Below are positions 18,581-27,082 of a stretch of 64,000 nt of DNA, one piece after another (the first letter of the stretch is position 1; each line of letters opens with the position of its first letter). Below the pieces are notes generated by a model. It saw only the letters and a list, made by a program, of their open reading frames with translations, was not told the origin of the DNA and searched no databases. The position numbers were made by a program, and so were the translations under genes. Location: positions 1,100,390-1,164,389 of the forward strand of contig NZ_KV917375.1 in the NCBI RefSeq assembly GCF_002019665.1. The letters run 5' to 3'. Source of the stretch: Sutcliffiella halmapala. GTDB lineage: Bacteria > Bacillota > Bacilli > Bacillales > Bacillaceae_I.

Positions 18581-19714
18581 ATGAAGTCAATTCAAGTTAA
18601 GAATTTATATAAATCTTATAACCAAGAGAATTTTGTAGTGAAAGATGCAAGCTTCCAGATAGAGGAGGGTGAGTTTTTTGTGCTTGTTGGACCTTCTGGA
18701 TGTGGCAAGAGTACTATTTTACGGATGATCGCTGGGCTTGAGGAGATTAGTAAAGGTGAACTATATATTGGTGAACGGAAAGCAAATTTATTAAGTCCAA
18801 GTGAGAGAGAGCTTTCGATGGTTTTTCAAAATTATGCTCTATATCCCCATCTTTCCGTGAAGGAAAACATTATATTTGGATTGCATGTAAAGAAAGTTCC
18901 CAAAAAAGAGAGGGAGCTGCGTTGTTACGAGGTAGCTGAAATGCTGCAGCTTACAAACTATTTACATCGGAAACCAAGAGAGTTGTCTGGTGGTCAACGA
19001 CAGAGGGTGGCTTTGGCAAGAGCGATTGTGAGTAGAGCTCCTATCTGTCTGATGGACGAGCCTTTATCTAATCTTGATGCTAAATTAAGAGCACATATGA
19101 GAGCTGAAATTAAACAAATTCAACGATCGCTTGGGATAACGATGGTTTATGTGACACATGATCAGACAGAAGCGATGACCATGGGAGATCGAATGATGGT
19201 TCTTAAGGATGGGGAAGTCCAACAAGTGGGTACACCTCTTCAAGTTTATAATAAGCCGAATAATCCCTTTGTTGCGACGTTTATAGGTAACCCGCCGATG
19301 AATATCCAAAATGGAACCATTCGAGGTGGGGAGCGGGAGTTGGTTCTTGAAGGAATGAAGCCTTATAAACTAAAGCAAGATTATGGTGTGCATTTTCCAG
19401 AGCGAATTATGGTAGGAATTAGGCCAGAGTCCATTCACCTTGCGAATGAAAACTCTGCAGCAGACGAGCGCTATATTGTAGAAGTGAAAAATGTGGAGAT
19501 TTTAGGGAATGATACGTTGGTTTCTTTTCTAGTAGGTACTAAAGAATGGTTTATGCGCTTGAATGGGCAATGGTACATCACTATTGGGGATAGGATTCCG
19601 ATTTCTTTTGATTTTAATCATGTTGCCATATTCGATGAAGGTACAGGTGAACTATTAAAGGCACCAGAATCTAGAGAAATGTTTTCGTTACGTAAGGAGG
19701 CTGTGTCTAGGTGA
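18581..19714 (+). CDS. ugpC: Glycerol-3-phosphate ABC transporter ATP-binding protein UgpC
   Basis: A 377-residue MalK/UgpC-type ATPase. It has Walker A GPSGCGKST, the Q-loop FQNYALYPH, signature LSGGQRQR, Walker B ICLMDEP and the H-loop VTHDQTEAM, then a C-terminal TOBE/regulatory region (GIRPESIHL). It powers uptake through UgpA-UgpE. The start is set at MKSIQ because GAAGGA lies 8 bases upstream; an ATG nine bases earlier overlaps that site. Its stop overlaps the ugpA start (GTGA). It is the first gene of ugpCAEB, and the Pho-box-like repeats are in its promoter region. The substrate is read from the set of partners. Confidence 0.9.
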   Translation: MKSIQVKNLYKSYNQENFVVKDASFQIEEGEFFVLVGPSGCGKSTILRMIAGLEEISKGELYIGERKANLLSPSERELSMVFQNYALYPHLSVKENIIFGLHVKKVPKKERELRCYEVAEMLQLTNYLHRKPRELSGGQRQRVALARAIVSRAPICLMDEPLSNLDAKLRAHMRAEIKQIQRSLGITMVYVTHDQTEAMTMGDRMMVLKDGEVQQVGTPLQVYNKPNNPFVATFIGNPPMNIQNGTIRGGERELVLEGMKPYKLKQDYGVHFPERIMVGIRPESIHLANENSAADERYIVEVKNVEILGNDTLVSFLVGTKEWFMRLNGQWYITIGDRIPISFDFNHVAIFDEGTGELLKAPESREMFSLRKEAVSR

Positions 19715-20643
19715 GCGTAATAGTTCGGGAGACTAAGCGACAAATAAAGATGCAGAAGAATACTAGTTGGAAAAAATCTAAGAATCTACGGACAGCGATT
19801 TTGTTCTTACTTCCATCGATTATACTTCTAGGTGTTTTTGTCTTTTATCCAATGGTTAAAACTCTGTATTTAAGTGTCTATTTAACCGATCAGCTTGGAA
19901 GACCTGCTATATTTGTAGGTTTTGAAAATTTCTCCTATATCATGCAGTCAGAGAGTTTTCGTAAAAGTATGGTGGCAACTGTGTTATTTGTTCTCTATAC
20001 AGTTCCAACAGGGATTATCTTAGCGCTTTTTCTAGCTGTTTTGGCCAATGAGAAATTAAAAGGAATCGGTTTTTTTAGAATGATTTATTCGTCAACGATG
20101 GGGATGAGCGTTGCAGCATCTTCGGTAATATGGCTTTTTCTATTTCATCCTAGCATCGGTTTTTTTAATAGAATCTTAATGACCATTGGATTGAACGAGG
20201 TCCAATGGTTATTGGATCCGAAATGGGCATTGATTTCGATTAGTATTACAACGGTCTGGATGAATACAGGATTCTGCTTTTTGATTTTGCTAGGGGGCTT
20301 GCAAAATATTGATCCTTATTTATACGAAAGCTCCAAGATAGACGGTGCTGGATATTGGTACCAGTTGCGAAGAATTACGATACCGATGCTCTCACCTACT
20401 TTATTTTTTATTATCACAATTTCATTGATTAATGCCTTTCAAACCTTTGGACAGGTAGATATTTTAACACGCGGTGGTCCTTCAGAGTCGACGAATGTCA
20501 TTGTCTATTCTATTTATAAAGAAGCTTTTATTAACTATCAATTTGGAACGGCAAGTGCACAAGCAGTTATATTGTTTATCTGTATTTTAGTAGTGACTAT
20601 TTTACAGTTTAAGTTGGGAGAAAAGAAGGTGCATTATCAGTGA
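19711..20643 (+). CDS. ugpA: Glycerol-3-phosphate ABC transporter permease UgpA
   Basis: A 310-residue permease with about six membrane helices. The EAA loop contacting the ATPase is YESSKIDGAGYWYQLRRITIPML, and the N terminus has a basic cytosolic tail before LRTAILFLLPSIILLGVFVFYPMV. The GTG start overlaps the ugpC TGA and the stop overlaps the ugpE GTG, so the genes are tightly coupled. The sequence fits the UgpA/MalF-type sugar-phosphate permeases; glycerol-3-phosphate is the best guess from gene order and the Pho-like control region. Confidence 0.87.
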   Translation: MSVIVRETKRQIKMQKNTSWKKSKNLRTAILFLLPSIILLGVFVFYPMVKTLYLSVYLTDQLGRPAIFVGFENFSYIMQSESFRKSMVATVLFVLYTVPTGIILALFLAVLANEKLKGIGFFRMIYSSTMGMSVAASSVIWLFLFHPSIGFFNRILMTIGLNEVQWLLDPKWALISISITTVWMNTGFCFLILLGGLQNIDPYLYESSKIDGAGYWYQLRRITIPMLSPTLFFIITISLINAFQTFGQVDILTRGGPSESTNVIVYSIYKEAFINYQFGTASAQAVILFICILVVTILQFKLGEKKVHYQ

Positions 20644-21452
20644 GATGGACAAGTAAGGTCTGGTTTTATTTCTTATTAACGCTTAGTGCTTGTGTGCTAT
20701 TCTTTCCTGTTTTCTATGCTATGATGATCAGTTTCATGGAAGGAAAAGAAGTAATGAGCGGAAACATTCTTCCGACTTCTTTTACATTAGAGAATTACAT
20801 AACGGCTTTTCAAAAAGTTCCACTACTAAGTTATTTGTGGAATAGTTTCATTGTTTCTCTTGTCGTTATGCTTGGACAATTGTTGGTTTGTAGTTTAGCC
20901 GCATTTGCATTTGTATTTATCTCTTTTAAGGGAAGAAACATTCTATTCTTCCTTTATCTCTCTACGATGATGATTCCATGGGAGGCGACAATGATTCCGA
21001 ACTTCTTGACCATCCAGAGGTTTGGATGGACCAACAGTTATGCTGGGTTGACAATTCCTTTTTTTGCCCTAGCATTTGGGACATTTCTTTTACGACAGCA
21101 TTTTAAAACAATCCCGCATGAATTGTATGAGGCTTCTCAAATAGCGGGGATGAGTAAGTTTGGATTTTTTCTAAACGTAGTGCTTCCAGTTTCGAAAACC
21201 AGTTTGATTACATTAGGTGCTTACGGTTTTTTGACCACTTGGAATATGTATTTGTGGCCGTTGCTTATTACAACTAATGAGAGTGTTCGGACTGTTCAAA
21301 TTGGGATAAAACAGTTGCAAACACAAGAAATCGCAACCGAATGGGGGGTGGTGATGGCTGGAGTTGTAACGATTATCTTACCTGCGTTGCTTTTACTATT
21401 CATCGGACAGAAACATCTGCAAAAAGGGTTAACACAAGGAGCAATTAAATGA
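20640..21452 (+). CDS. ugpE: Glycerol-3-phosphate ABC transporter permease UgpE
   Basis: A 270-residue permease with six hydrophobic segments and an EAA loop YEASQIAGMSKFGFFLNVVLP. The phrase MMIPWEATMIPNFL is typical of UgpE. The C-terminal TVQIGIKQLQTQEIATEWG resembles the UgpE region before the last helix. It starts with GTG in a GTGA overlap with ugpA and pairs with it to form the membrane channel. It is followed 18 bases later by the binding-protein gene. Confidence 0.88.
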   Translation: MRWTSKVWFYFLLTLSACVLFFPVFYAMMISFMEGKEVMSGNILPTSFTLENYITAFQKVPLLSYLWNSFIVSLVVMLGQLLVCSLAAFAFVFISFKGRNILFFLYLSTMMIPWEATMIPNFLTIQRFGWTNSYAGLTIPFFALAFGTFLLRQHFKTIPHELYEASQIAGMSKFGFFLNVVLPVSKTSLITLGAYGFLTTWNMYLWPLLITTNESVRTVQIGIKQLQTQEIATEWGVVMAGVVTIILPALLLLFIGQKHLQKGLTQGAIK

Positions 21453-21470
21453 TATTTAGGAGGAAAAAAT

Positions 21471-22850
21471 ATGAGAAAGTTTCAACCGATATTAATGATC
21501 TTGCTGGGGCTTATGCTGCTTTTAAGTGCGTGTGCTTCTAATACTAATACACCTGCTACTAACAAGGATGAAGAAGAAAATACTACAGAAGAAGCTAGTG
21601 AAGGAACAGATAGAGAAAGCGATGAAAAAGTTGAAATTGAATTTTGGCACTCTATGGGCGGAAACTTAGGAGAATCCATTGATGTGATTGCGAAGGAATT
21701 CAGTGAATCGCAAGACACGTATGTGGTAAATGCAGAATTTCAAGGTTCTTATGAGGAGTCTTTAACAAAATTTCGTTCAATAGGTGGGACTACTGATGCT
21801 CCTGCCATTATCCAGACATTTGAAGTAGGTACAAAATTTATGATCGATAGTGGATTTATCGAGCCGATTCATACCTTTATTGAAAAAGATGGATATGATG
21901 TCACACAGCTCGAAGAAAATATCCTAAATTACTATACGTACGATGGAAAACAATATTCTATGCCATTTAACTCCTCTACACCAGTTTTGATTTATAACAA
22001 AGATGCCTTTAAAGAAGTAGGACTAGACCCAGAAAACCCGCCACGTACATATAGTGAAATAAAGGATGCGGCGAGCAAGTTGAAAACAGATGAGCGTTTT
22101 GGCTTTTCGATGCTGACGTATGGCTGGTTTTTTGAAGAGTTATTAGCTACACAAGGTGGAATGTATGTGAATAATGACAATGGCCGTTCGAATACGGCAA
22201 CAGAAGCTACATTCAATGGGGTAGAAGGGTTACGTGTTTTTAAATGGCTAGATGAAATGAACCAGGCAGGTACTTTTGGAAACTTCGGTACTGTTTGGGA
22301 TGATATTCGTGCTGCTTTCCAAACGGAAAAAGTAGCAATGTATATGGACTCTTCAGCAGGAACAAAAGGTATTATCGACAATGCGGATTTTGAAGTGGGA
22401 GTAGCATTTATTCCACACCCAGACGAAGTGGAACCTAATGGAGTCATCATAGGAGGAGCTTCTTTATGGATGTCTAAAGGGATCGCAGAAGAGGAGCAAC
22501 TGGCTGCATGGGAGTTTATGAAATATGTAAACAGTCCAGACGTACAAGCAAAATGGCATGTAGAAACAGGTTATTTCTCTATTCATCCAGAAGCATATGA
22601 AAACGACATCGTAAAAGAACAATGGGCAGAATATCCTCAATTAAAAGTAACGGTAGATCAACTACAAGCCACGAAAAAGGGAGTAGCTACACAGGGAGCA
22701 CTTATCTCTGTTTTCCCAGAATCTCGTCAACATATCGTAACAGCATTAGAAAAGCTGTATCAAGGAAGCGATCCAAAAGAAGTGTTAGACGAAGCGGTGA
22801 TTCAGTCAAACCGTGCAATAGAGATAGCGAATAAAACCCAAGGGAATTAA
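21471..22850 (+). CDS. ugpB: Glycerol-3-phosphate-binding lipoprotein UgpB
   Basis: A 459-residue solute-binding lipoprotein of family 1. The signal peptide ends in lipobox LSAC (LLLSACASN), giving a diacylglyceryl cysteine at about residue 21, then an acidic linker (KDEEENTTEEASEGTDRESD). EIEFWHSMGGNLGESID, FQGSYEES and MPFNSSTPVLIYNKDAF are the UgpB/G3P-binding signatures. It captures substrate outside the membrane for UgpA-UgpE-UgpC. TAGGAGGAAA precedes the ATG and a strong terminator follows. No ugpQ phosphodiesterase is present in this operon. Confidence 0.93.
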   Translation: MRKFQPILMILLGLMLLLSACASNTNTPATNKDEEENTTEEASEGTDRESDEKVEIEFWHSMGGNLGESIDVIAKEFSESQDTYVVNAEFQGSYEESLTKFRSIGGTTDAPAIIQTFEVGTKFMIDSGFIEPIHTFIEKDGYDVTQLEENILNYYTYDGKQYSMPFNSSTPVLIYNKDAFKEVGLDPENPPRTYSEIKDAASKLKTDERFGFSMLTYGWFFEELLATQGGMYVNNDNGRSNTATEATFNGVEGLRVFKWLDEMNQAGTFGNFGTVWDDIRAAFQTEKVAMYMDSSAGTKGIIDNADFEVGVAFIPHPDEVEPNGVIIGGASLWMSKGIAEEEQLAAWEFMKYVNSPDVQAKWHVETGYFSIHPEAYENDIVKEQWAEYPQLKVTVDQLQATKKGVATQGALISVFPESRQHIVTALEKLYQGSDPKEVLDEAVIQSNRAIEIANKTQGN

Positions 22851-22862
22851 ATTCACCTAATT

Positions 22863-22903
22863 AAAAAAGGCGCCAAGATAGGAACGATTATCTTGGCGCT
22901 TTT
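22863..22903 (+). terminator. ugp operon terminator
   Basis: AAAAGGCGCCAAGATA pairs with TATCTTGGCGCTTTT around an 8-base loop. Confidence 0.93.
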
Positions 22904-23122
22904 CCATCCTATATTTCAGACACACCGTACATTCGACTCAGTCCACGATAATCCATCATAAATTATTTTATATTAAAAGAAAAACTCCTGTCAGTGCCTG
23001 GCCCCAAATAGATAAAAATTAAAAGAATACAAGTATAATTTCCCTCCTTTCGTCCTATACATAGTAATAAATAAAGGTGTTTTTTCATTAATGAAGTCTG
23101 TAAAGAGGAGGAGTGATTCACG
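22904..23122. other. Intergenic stretch with a half-palindrome remnant and possible SigE promoter
   Basis: GTGCCTGGCCCC at 22991-23002 is one arm of the hairpin at 28229-28286, here without its partner. GTATAATT (23031) and TATACATA (23056) before cse60 are weak candidates for a SigE -35/-10 pair. Nothing else is evident. Confidence 0.4.
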
Positions 23123-23302
23123 TTGATTCAAATCAAAATGTTTGATGAGGAACATGAGCGGGATTTGGAGGAGGCAGTGAATGATTTTCTTGGAGGGCTT
23201 GCTGATCGAGACTTGATTGATATTAAGTATCAAGTTGGGTGTTTAATAGAAGAGGAAGAGCAGATTTATTGTTTTTCTGCGATGGTTATATTTAGAGCCT
23301 GA
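23123..23302 (+). CDS. cse60: Cse60-like sporulation protein
   Basis: A 59-residue acidic protein that starts MIQIKMFDEEHERDLEEAV, continues through IDIKYQVGCLIEEEEQIYCF and ends SAMVIFRA. The overall length and the opening and closing motifs match Cse60 of B. subtilis, a small SigE-controlled mother-cell protein of unknown role. The TTG start has AGGAGG (23106-23112) upstream. It has its own terminator. If correct, it marks the organism as a spore former. Identification rests on my memory of the family and was not searched. Confidence 0.8.
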   Translation: MIQIKMFDEEHERDLEEAVNDFLGGLADRDLIDIKYQVGCLIEEEEQIYCFSAMVIFRA

Positions 23303-23336
23303 AAATATCTGATAGATGTTTAACAGGCTCTTTTTT
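23294..23336 (+). terminator. cse60 terminator
   Basis: AGAGCCTG (overlapping the stop codon) pairs with CAGGCTCT at 23324-23331, then six T. Confidence 0.88.
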
Positions 23337-23387
23337 GTGGGTATAGTTTATTATGTTATTAAAATTTCAAAACAAATATTATATTCT

Positions 23388-23416
23388 TGCAACGTTTCGG
23401 TTACATAAACCGTCTA
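23388..23416 (+). promoter_or_regulatory. ECF-sigma-type promoter before the 39-residue membrane peptide gene
   Basis: TGCAAC (23388-23393), 17 bases, CGTCTA (23411-23416). This matches the TGMAAC/CGTC pattern shared by Bacillus ECF factors (SigM/SigX/SigW/SigV). Predicted start is about 23422. Confidence 0.65.
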
Positions 23417-23454
23417 AGTTGTTACCAATACATATTTGAAGGGATGTAATCAAT

Positions 23455-23574
23455 ATGAAACATACACAAAACGAAACAGTATTAGTAGAAGAAAAAACAT
23501 TTTTCTCCGAGTTCGCGATGTATGGAGTAGGACTTGCTCTTGTCTTCCTTTTTGTTCTAATGGTAACTGCGTAG
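23455..23574 (+). CDS. 39-residue single-pass membrane peptide
   Basis: The peptide starts [19 protein letters not shown] and has one hydrophobic segment, [16 protein letters not shown], running to the C terminus: an acidic cytosolic head with a tail anchor. GAAGGGA is upstream of the ATG. The ECF-type promoter 40 bases upstream suggests an envelope-stress role. Its 3' end overlaps the 3' end of ytfP on the other strand by 18 bases. It has no clear terminator of its own. No family is recognised; small ECF-controlled peptides can modulate sigma factors or membrane enzymes, but that is speculation here. Confidence 0.6.
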   Translation: MKHTQNETVLVEEKTFFSEFAMYGVGLALVFLFVLMVTA

Positions 23575-24837
23575 GCTAGCCGCTTTTTTACCAGCGTTTA
23601 AGCCAGCCAATCTACCCGTTACTAATGCCGAAGTTATATTGTAACCACCTGTGTATCCATGGATATCAAGTACTTCTCCACAAAAATATAACCCATCTTT
23701 CTGTTTAGAGGACATTTCTTTCGGGTGAATCTCTTTCACAGACACACCTCCACCTGTTACGAATGCTTTTTCAATTGAAAGAGTACCAGAAACCTCGAAA
23801 CGGAATTGTTTACATGCTTTTGCGAGCTCTCTTATTTTTTCGTGCGCTAAAGTAGCACCGATTTCTTGTTCGTCAATCCCGCAAACTTCTAATAAAAACA
23901 ATAAATAACGCTCAGGTAATAATCCTTTAAGGACATTTTTAATCGCTTTTTTAGGATCGTCTTTTAATAATTTGTGTAGCTGTTGGAAGACTTGCTCCTC
24001 ATTTAAGCTTGGAAGAACATCTAAATTCATCGTGACCGTTCGAACATTAAATTTCTTCATCGTTTTCACCACATATTGGCTACAACGCAGTACAGCCGGA
24101 CCAGAAATCCCAAAATGCGTGAATATCATGTCCATCTGATGGGTTTTCACTAATTTTCCTTTCGGATTTAAAACACTTAAGGCGACATCTCGTAATGATA
24201 GTCCCTGTAATGTTTTCTCCCGAATAAAAGATTCTGAAGAAGTTAAAGGCACCTCAGTAGGAAATAAGTCTGTCACAGTATGTCCAGCTTTCTTCGCCCA
24301 AGGATAGCCATCTCCAGTCGATCCAGTATGTGGCACTGACTTTCCGCCAACAGCAATCACGACACAAGTAGATTCAATAAACTCTCCGTTTTTTAATAAT
24401 ACGCCACGAGTTCGATCTTCCTCATATTCAACTGTATCCACAGCTGTGTTTGTTCGAATATCTACCCTCAACTGCTTCATCTTGTCTAAAAGTGCATCGA
24501 CCACACTTTGCGCTTTATCGGTAACAGGAAACATTCGTCCGTGATCCTCTTCTTTTAACTGAATCCCGAGATTTTCAAAGAATTTAATAATATCCTCATT
24601 GCTAAACTCTGAAAAGGCACTATATAAAAATCGTCCATTACCAGGAATGTGTTTAATAATCTCATCTACAGGCAGACGGTTTGTGACATTGCAACGTCCA
24701 CCACCGGATATTGCTAGTTTTCTACCCAGCTTATTACCTTTATCTAAAAGTAATACTTTCGCCTTTTGTTCTGCTGCAGCAATGGAAGCCATCAATCCAG
24801 AAGGACCTCCACCAATAATAATGACATCGTATTTCAT
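23557..24837 (-). CDS. ytfP: NAD(P)/FAD-dependent oxidoreductase YtfP (HI0933/BaiN-like family)
   Basis: A 426-residue flavoprotein. The N-terminal ADP-binding fold is [20 protein letters not shown], followed by [20 protein letters not shown], the family signature. The C terminus has a second dinucleotide region ([19 protein letters not shown]). The family includes B. subtilis YtfP and the BaiN-type flavoproteins; the physiological substrate is unknown. The start is placed at MKYDVI; a TTG 15 bases upstream is possible. The gene lies between murJ-side genes and leuS-side genes as in other Bacilli. Its 3' end overlaps the mini-gene at 23455-23574. Confidence 0.9.
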   Translation of the reverse strand: MKYDVIIIGGGPSGLMASIAAAEQKAKVLLLDKGNKLGRKLAISGGGRCNVTNRLPVDEIIKHIPGNGRFLYSAFSEFSNEDIIKFFENLGIQLKEEDHGRMFPVTDKAQSVVDALLDKMKQLRVDIRTNTAVDTVEYEEDRTRGVLLKNGEFIESTCVVIAVGGKSVPHTGSTGDGYPWAKKAGHTVTDLFPTEVPLTSSESFIREKTLQGLSLRDVALSVLNPKGKLVKTHQMDMIFTHFGISGPAVLRCSQYVVKTMKKFNVRTVTMNLDVLPSLNEEQVFQQLHKLLKDDPKKAIKNVLKGLLPERYLLFLLEVCGIDEQEIGATLAHEKIRELAKACKQFRFEVSGTLSIEKAFVTGGGVSVKEIHPKEMSSKQKDGLYFCGEVLDIHGYTGGYNITSALVTGRLAGLNAGKKAASLRSYH

Positions 24838-24965
24838 TTTTTCACCAACCAACTATTTTTTGCAATCTATTTGTTATTATATACTTTAACTTGAAGTTGG
24901 ACAAAAAGGGTAACTTTCCGTATGATTTTGGGAGATAACGTTTATATAAAGGAGTACATAATAGA

Positions 24966-25346
24966 ATGACTTACTCGCCCAATATTACAGAAGCGCATAT
25001 TCCTCATGATGGGGGATGGACGGAAGATAATGGGGTTCCTGTATTACTGCTATCCATACCTTCAATAGAATCAGTTATTCCACTAAAAATCCAGCGTTAT
25101 TCATACACATGGTTATATGAAGGAGAGCTGGATGCTTATATCCTTTGTGTACAAATTAATAAAAAAGAAGAATTCGGAGTGGTTTTTTCACAACAGGAAG
25201 CAGGCCAACTATTACTCGATGCTCTTGCTTACGAGGAATTTACCATCGTTATCTGTAAAGAACCGATAGAAGAAATTGATGACCACACAGCGTATCTTTC
25301 ACTTCCTAAAATTTCACTTATAAGAAGTGTACAGGCTGGTTGGTAA
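24966..25346 (+). CDS. Hypothetical protein, 126 residues
   Basis: Not recognised. It is a soluble acidic protein (MTYSPNITEAHIPHDGGW) with beta-strand-rich composition and no signal peptide or membrane segment. Central blocks include YSYTWLYEGELDAYILCVQI and FGVVFSQQEAGQLLLDALAY. AAAGGAG is 11 bases before the ATG. It is convergent-free, lying between divergent ytfP and murJ, 74 bases before murJ, so it may be co-transcribed with murJ. Codon use looks normal for this genome, supporting a real gene. Confidence 0.7.
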   Translation: MTYSPNITEAHIPHDGGWTEDNGVPVLLLSIPSIESVIPLKIQRYSYTWLYEGELDAYILCVQINKKEEFGVVFSQQEAGQLLLDALAYEEFTIVICKEPIEEIDDHTAYLSLPKISLIRSVQAGW

Positions 25347-25420
25347 AATTAATTCGATAAAGCAATCCTTTATGGTAAAATAACAAGGTTGGACAAAAAG
25401 TTACAAAAAGTAGGGGTTTT

Positions 25421-27037
25421 ATGTCAACATCCAATATTTTAAGAGGTACGTTTATTCTTACTCTTGGAACGATGATTTCCAGAGTATTAGGTTTAGTATA
25501 TATCTTTCCTTTTTACACTTTAGTTGGAAACGATGGTGGAGAGCTATATACGTATGCATACGTTCTATATTCTGTCGTTCTAAGCATTGCGACTTTAGGT
25601 GTGCCCTTGGCAGTATCTAAGTTTGTTGCAAAATATAACGCATTAGAAGAATATGCAGTAGGAAGAAAGCTATTCCGTTCGGGTATATTATTGATGAGTT
25701 TAACGGGAGTGGTCTCGTTTTTAGCACTTTATTTATTGGCACCTGTTCTTTCACCGTTTATTATTGAGGCTGATAGTGTACATTCTTATGAAGACGTTAC
25801 ATTAGTAATTAGAATGGTCAGCTTTGCGTTACTCTTAGTACCTATCATGAGTTTGATACGAGGTTTCTTCCAGGGGCATGAATCGATGGGACCGACTGCT
25901 GTTTCTCAGGTAGTGGAACAAATTGCGCGCATCATCTTTCTTTTAGGTAGTGTCTATATCGTTATTAATGTCACAGATGGTAGTCTACCAACAGCGATAG
26001 GGTATGCAACATTCGCTGCATTTATCGGAGCGGTTGCTGGTCTATTGATACTAGTGTGGTATTGGTTTAAAAGAAAGAGCCACCTCGATACTCTTTTAGA
26101 ACAGGATAAGGGAAAATTAGAAGTATCCTATGAAGATATGTACAAAGAGCTTCTATTATATGCTGCACCATTTGTATTTGTTGGTCTTGCAATGCCACTG
26201 TTCCAGTTAGTTGATACTTTCAGTTTTAATAAGGCAATGGCACAAGCAGGCTTTGATGGTAATTTCTCAGGGAATGCATTTGCAATTATTAACACATATG
26301 GACAAAAATTAGTTATTATTCCAGTAACCTTGGCGACAGCTTTTGCACTTTCACTTTTGCCAGCAATAACCAAATCATTTATAAATAATGAACAAGTTGT
26401 CTTACAAAAACAACTTAGTAAAACCTTTCAAATTCTACTATTTTTAACGATACCTGCTTGTATCGGACTGTCGGTGTTAGGTGGACCTGCGTATGCAGCA
26501 TTTTATAACTATGATGAGTTAGGTGGGTATTTACTTACATGGTTTGCACCAACTGCTATACCGCTAGCAATTTTCACAGTAACAGCGTCTGTTCTTCAAG
26601 GAATAAATCAGCAGAAACACACGGTTTACGGGTTAGCAATGGGTATTGGTTTAAAACTTATTCTTAACTACCCACTAATCCTCCTAATGGGAGCAGAAGG
26701 ATCAATCGTTGCAACTGCAGTTGGGTATACTGTAAGTGTCGCTTACAACTTATTAGCAATAAAAAAATACACAGATTTCAATTTTTCTATCGTTCTTAGA
26801 AGAACCTTATTAATGCTTATCTTCAACGTAATCATGGTAGGTGCAGTACTCCTCGTTTTACAATTGTTACAAGGGTACGTCCCATACAGCGAAGGTCGCT
26901 TACAAGCGATTATCGTAGTTTTCGTGAGTGCGGTTGTGGGAGCCGGGGTATACTTCTTCTTAAGTTATCGAAGTAATCTATTAATGTATTTGTTCGGAAA
27001 TCGTTTCTCATTTTTAAATAGAAAAGTTAATGAATAG
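25421..27037 (+). CDS. murJ: Lipid II flippase MurJ (YtgP)
   Basis: A 538-residue polytopic protein of the MOP superfamily with 14 predicted helices. It starts ILRGTFILTLGTMISRVLGLVYIFPF, as in Bacillus YtgP, which translocates lipid II across the membrane in peptidoglycan synthesis. Motifs include GVPLAVSKFVAKYNA and GFFQGHESMGPTAVSQVVEQIARI. A weak ribosome-binding sequence (AGTAGGGG) precedes the ATG. It is followed by an RsuA-family pseudouridine synthase gene, the same neighbourhood as in B. subtilis. Spore-forming Bacilli also have Amj as an alternative flippase; that is not in this window. Confidence 0.93.
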   Translation: MSTSNILRGTFILTLGTMISRVLGLVYIFPFYTLVGNDGGELYTYAYVLYSVVLSIATLGVPLAVSKFVAKYNALEEYAVGRKLFRSGILLMSLTGVVSFLALYLLAPVLSPFIIEADSVHSYEDVTLVIRMVSFALLLVPIMSLIRGFFQGHESMGPTAVSQVVEQIARIIFLLGSVYIVINVTDGSLPTAIGYATFAAFIGAVAGLLILVWYWFKRKSHLDTLLEQDKGKLEVSYEDMYKELLLYAAPFVFVGLAMPLFQLVDTFSFNKAMAQAGFDGNFSGNAFAIINTYGQKLVIIPVTLATAFALSLLPAITKSFINNEQVVLQKQLSKTFQILLFLTIPACIGLSVLGGPAYAAFYNYDELGGYLLTWFAPTAIPLAIFTVTASVLQGINQQKHTVYGLAMGIGLKLILNYPLILLMGAEGSIVATAVGYTVSVAYNLLAIKKYTDFNFSIVLRRTLLMLIFNVIMVGAVLLVLQLLQGYVPYSEGRLQAIIVVFVSAVVGAGVYFFLSYRSNLLMYLFGNRFSFLNRKVNE

Positions 27038-27061
27038 AGGTCTCAAGAAGAGGCCTCTTTC
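27036..27061 (+). terminator. Short terminator between murJ and ytzG
   Basis: AGAGGTCT pairs with AGGCCTCT (one G-U) then TTT; it is weak, so readthrough into ytzG is likely. Confidence 0.55.
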
Positions 27062-27082
27062 CCTATGAAAGGAGCACGACCC

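Noticed and set aside
21992-22450. 152-codon reverse frame inside ugpB
   Set aside because: Antisense to a clear lipoprotein gene, no start signal.
23031-23063. SigE promoter for cse60
   Set aside because: Only a weak match to both boxes; listed in the gap note, not as a promoter.
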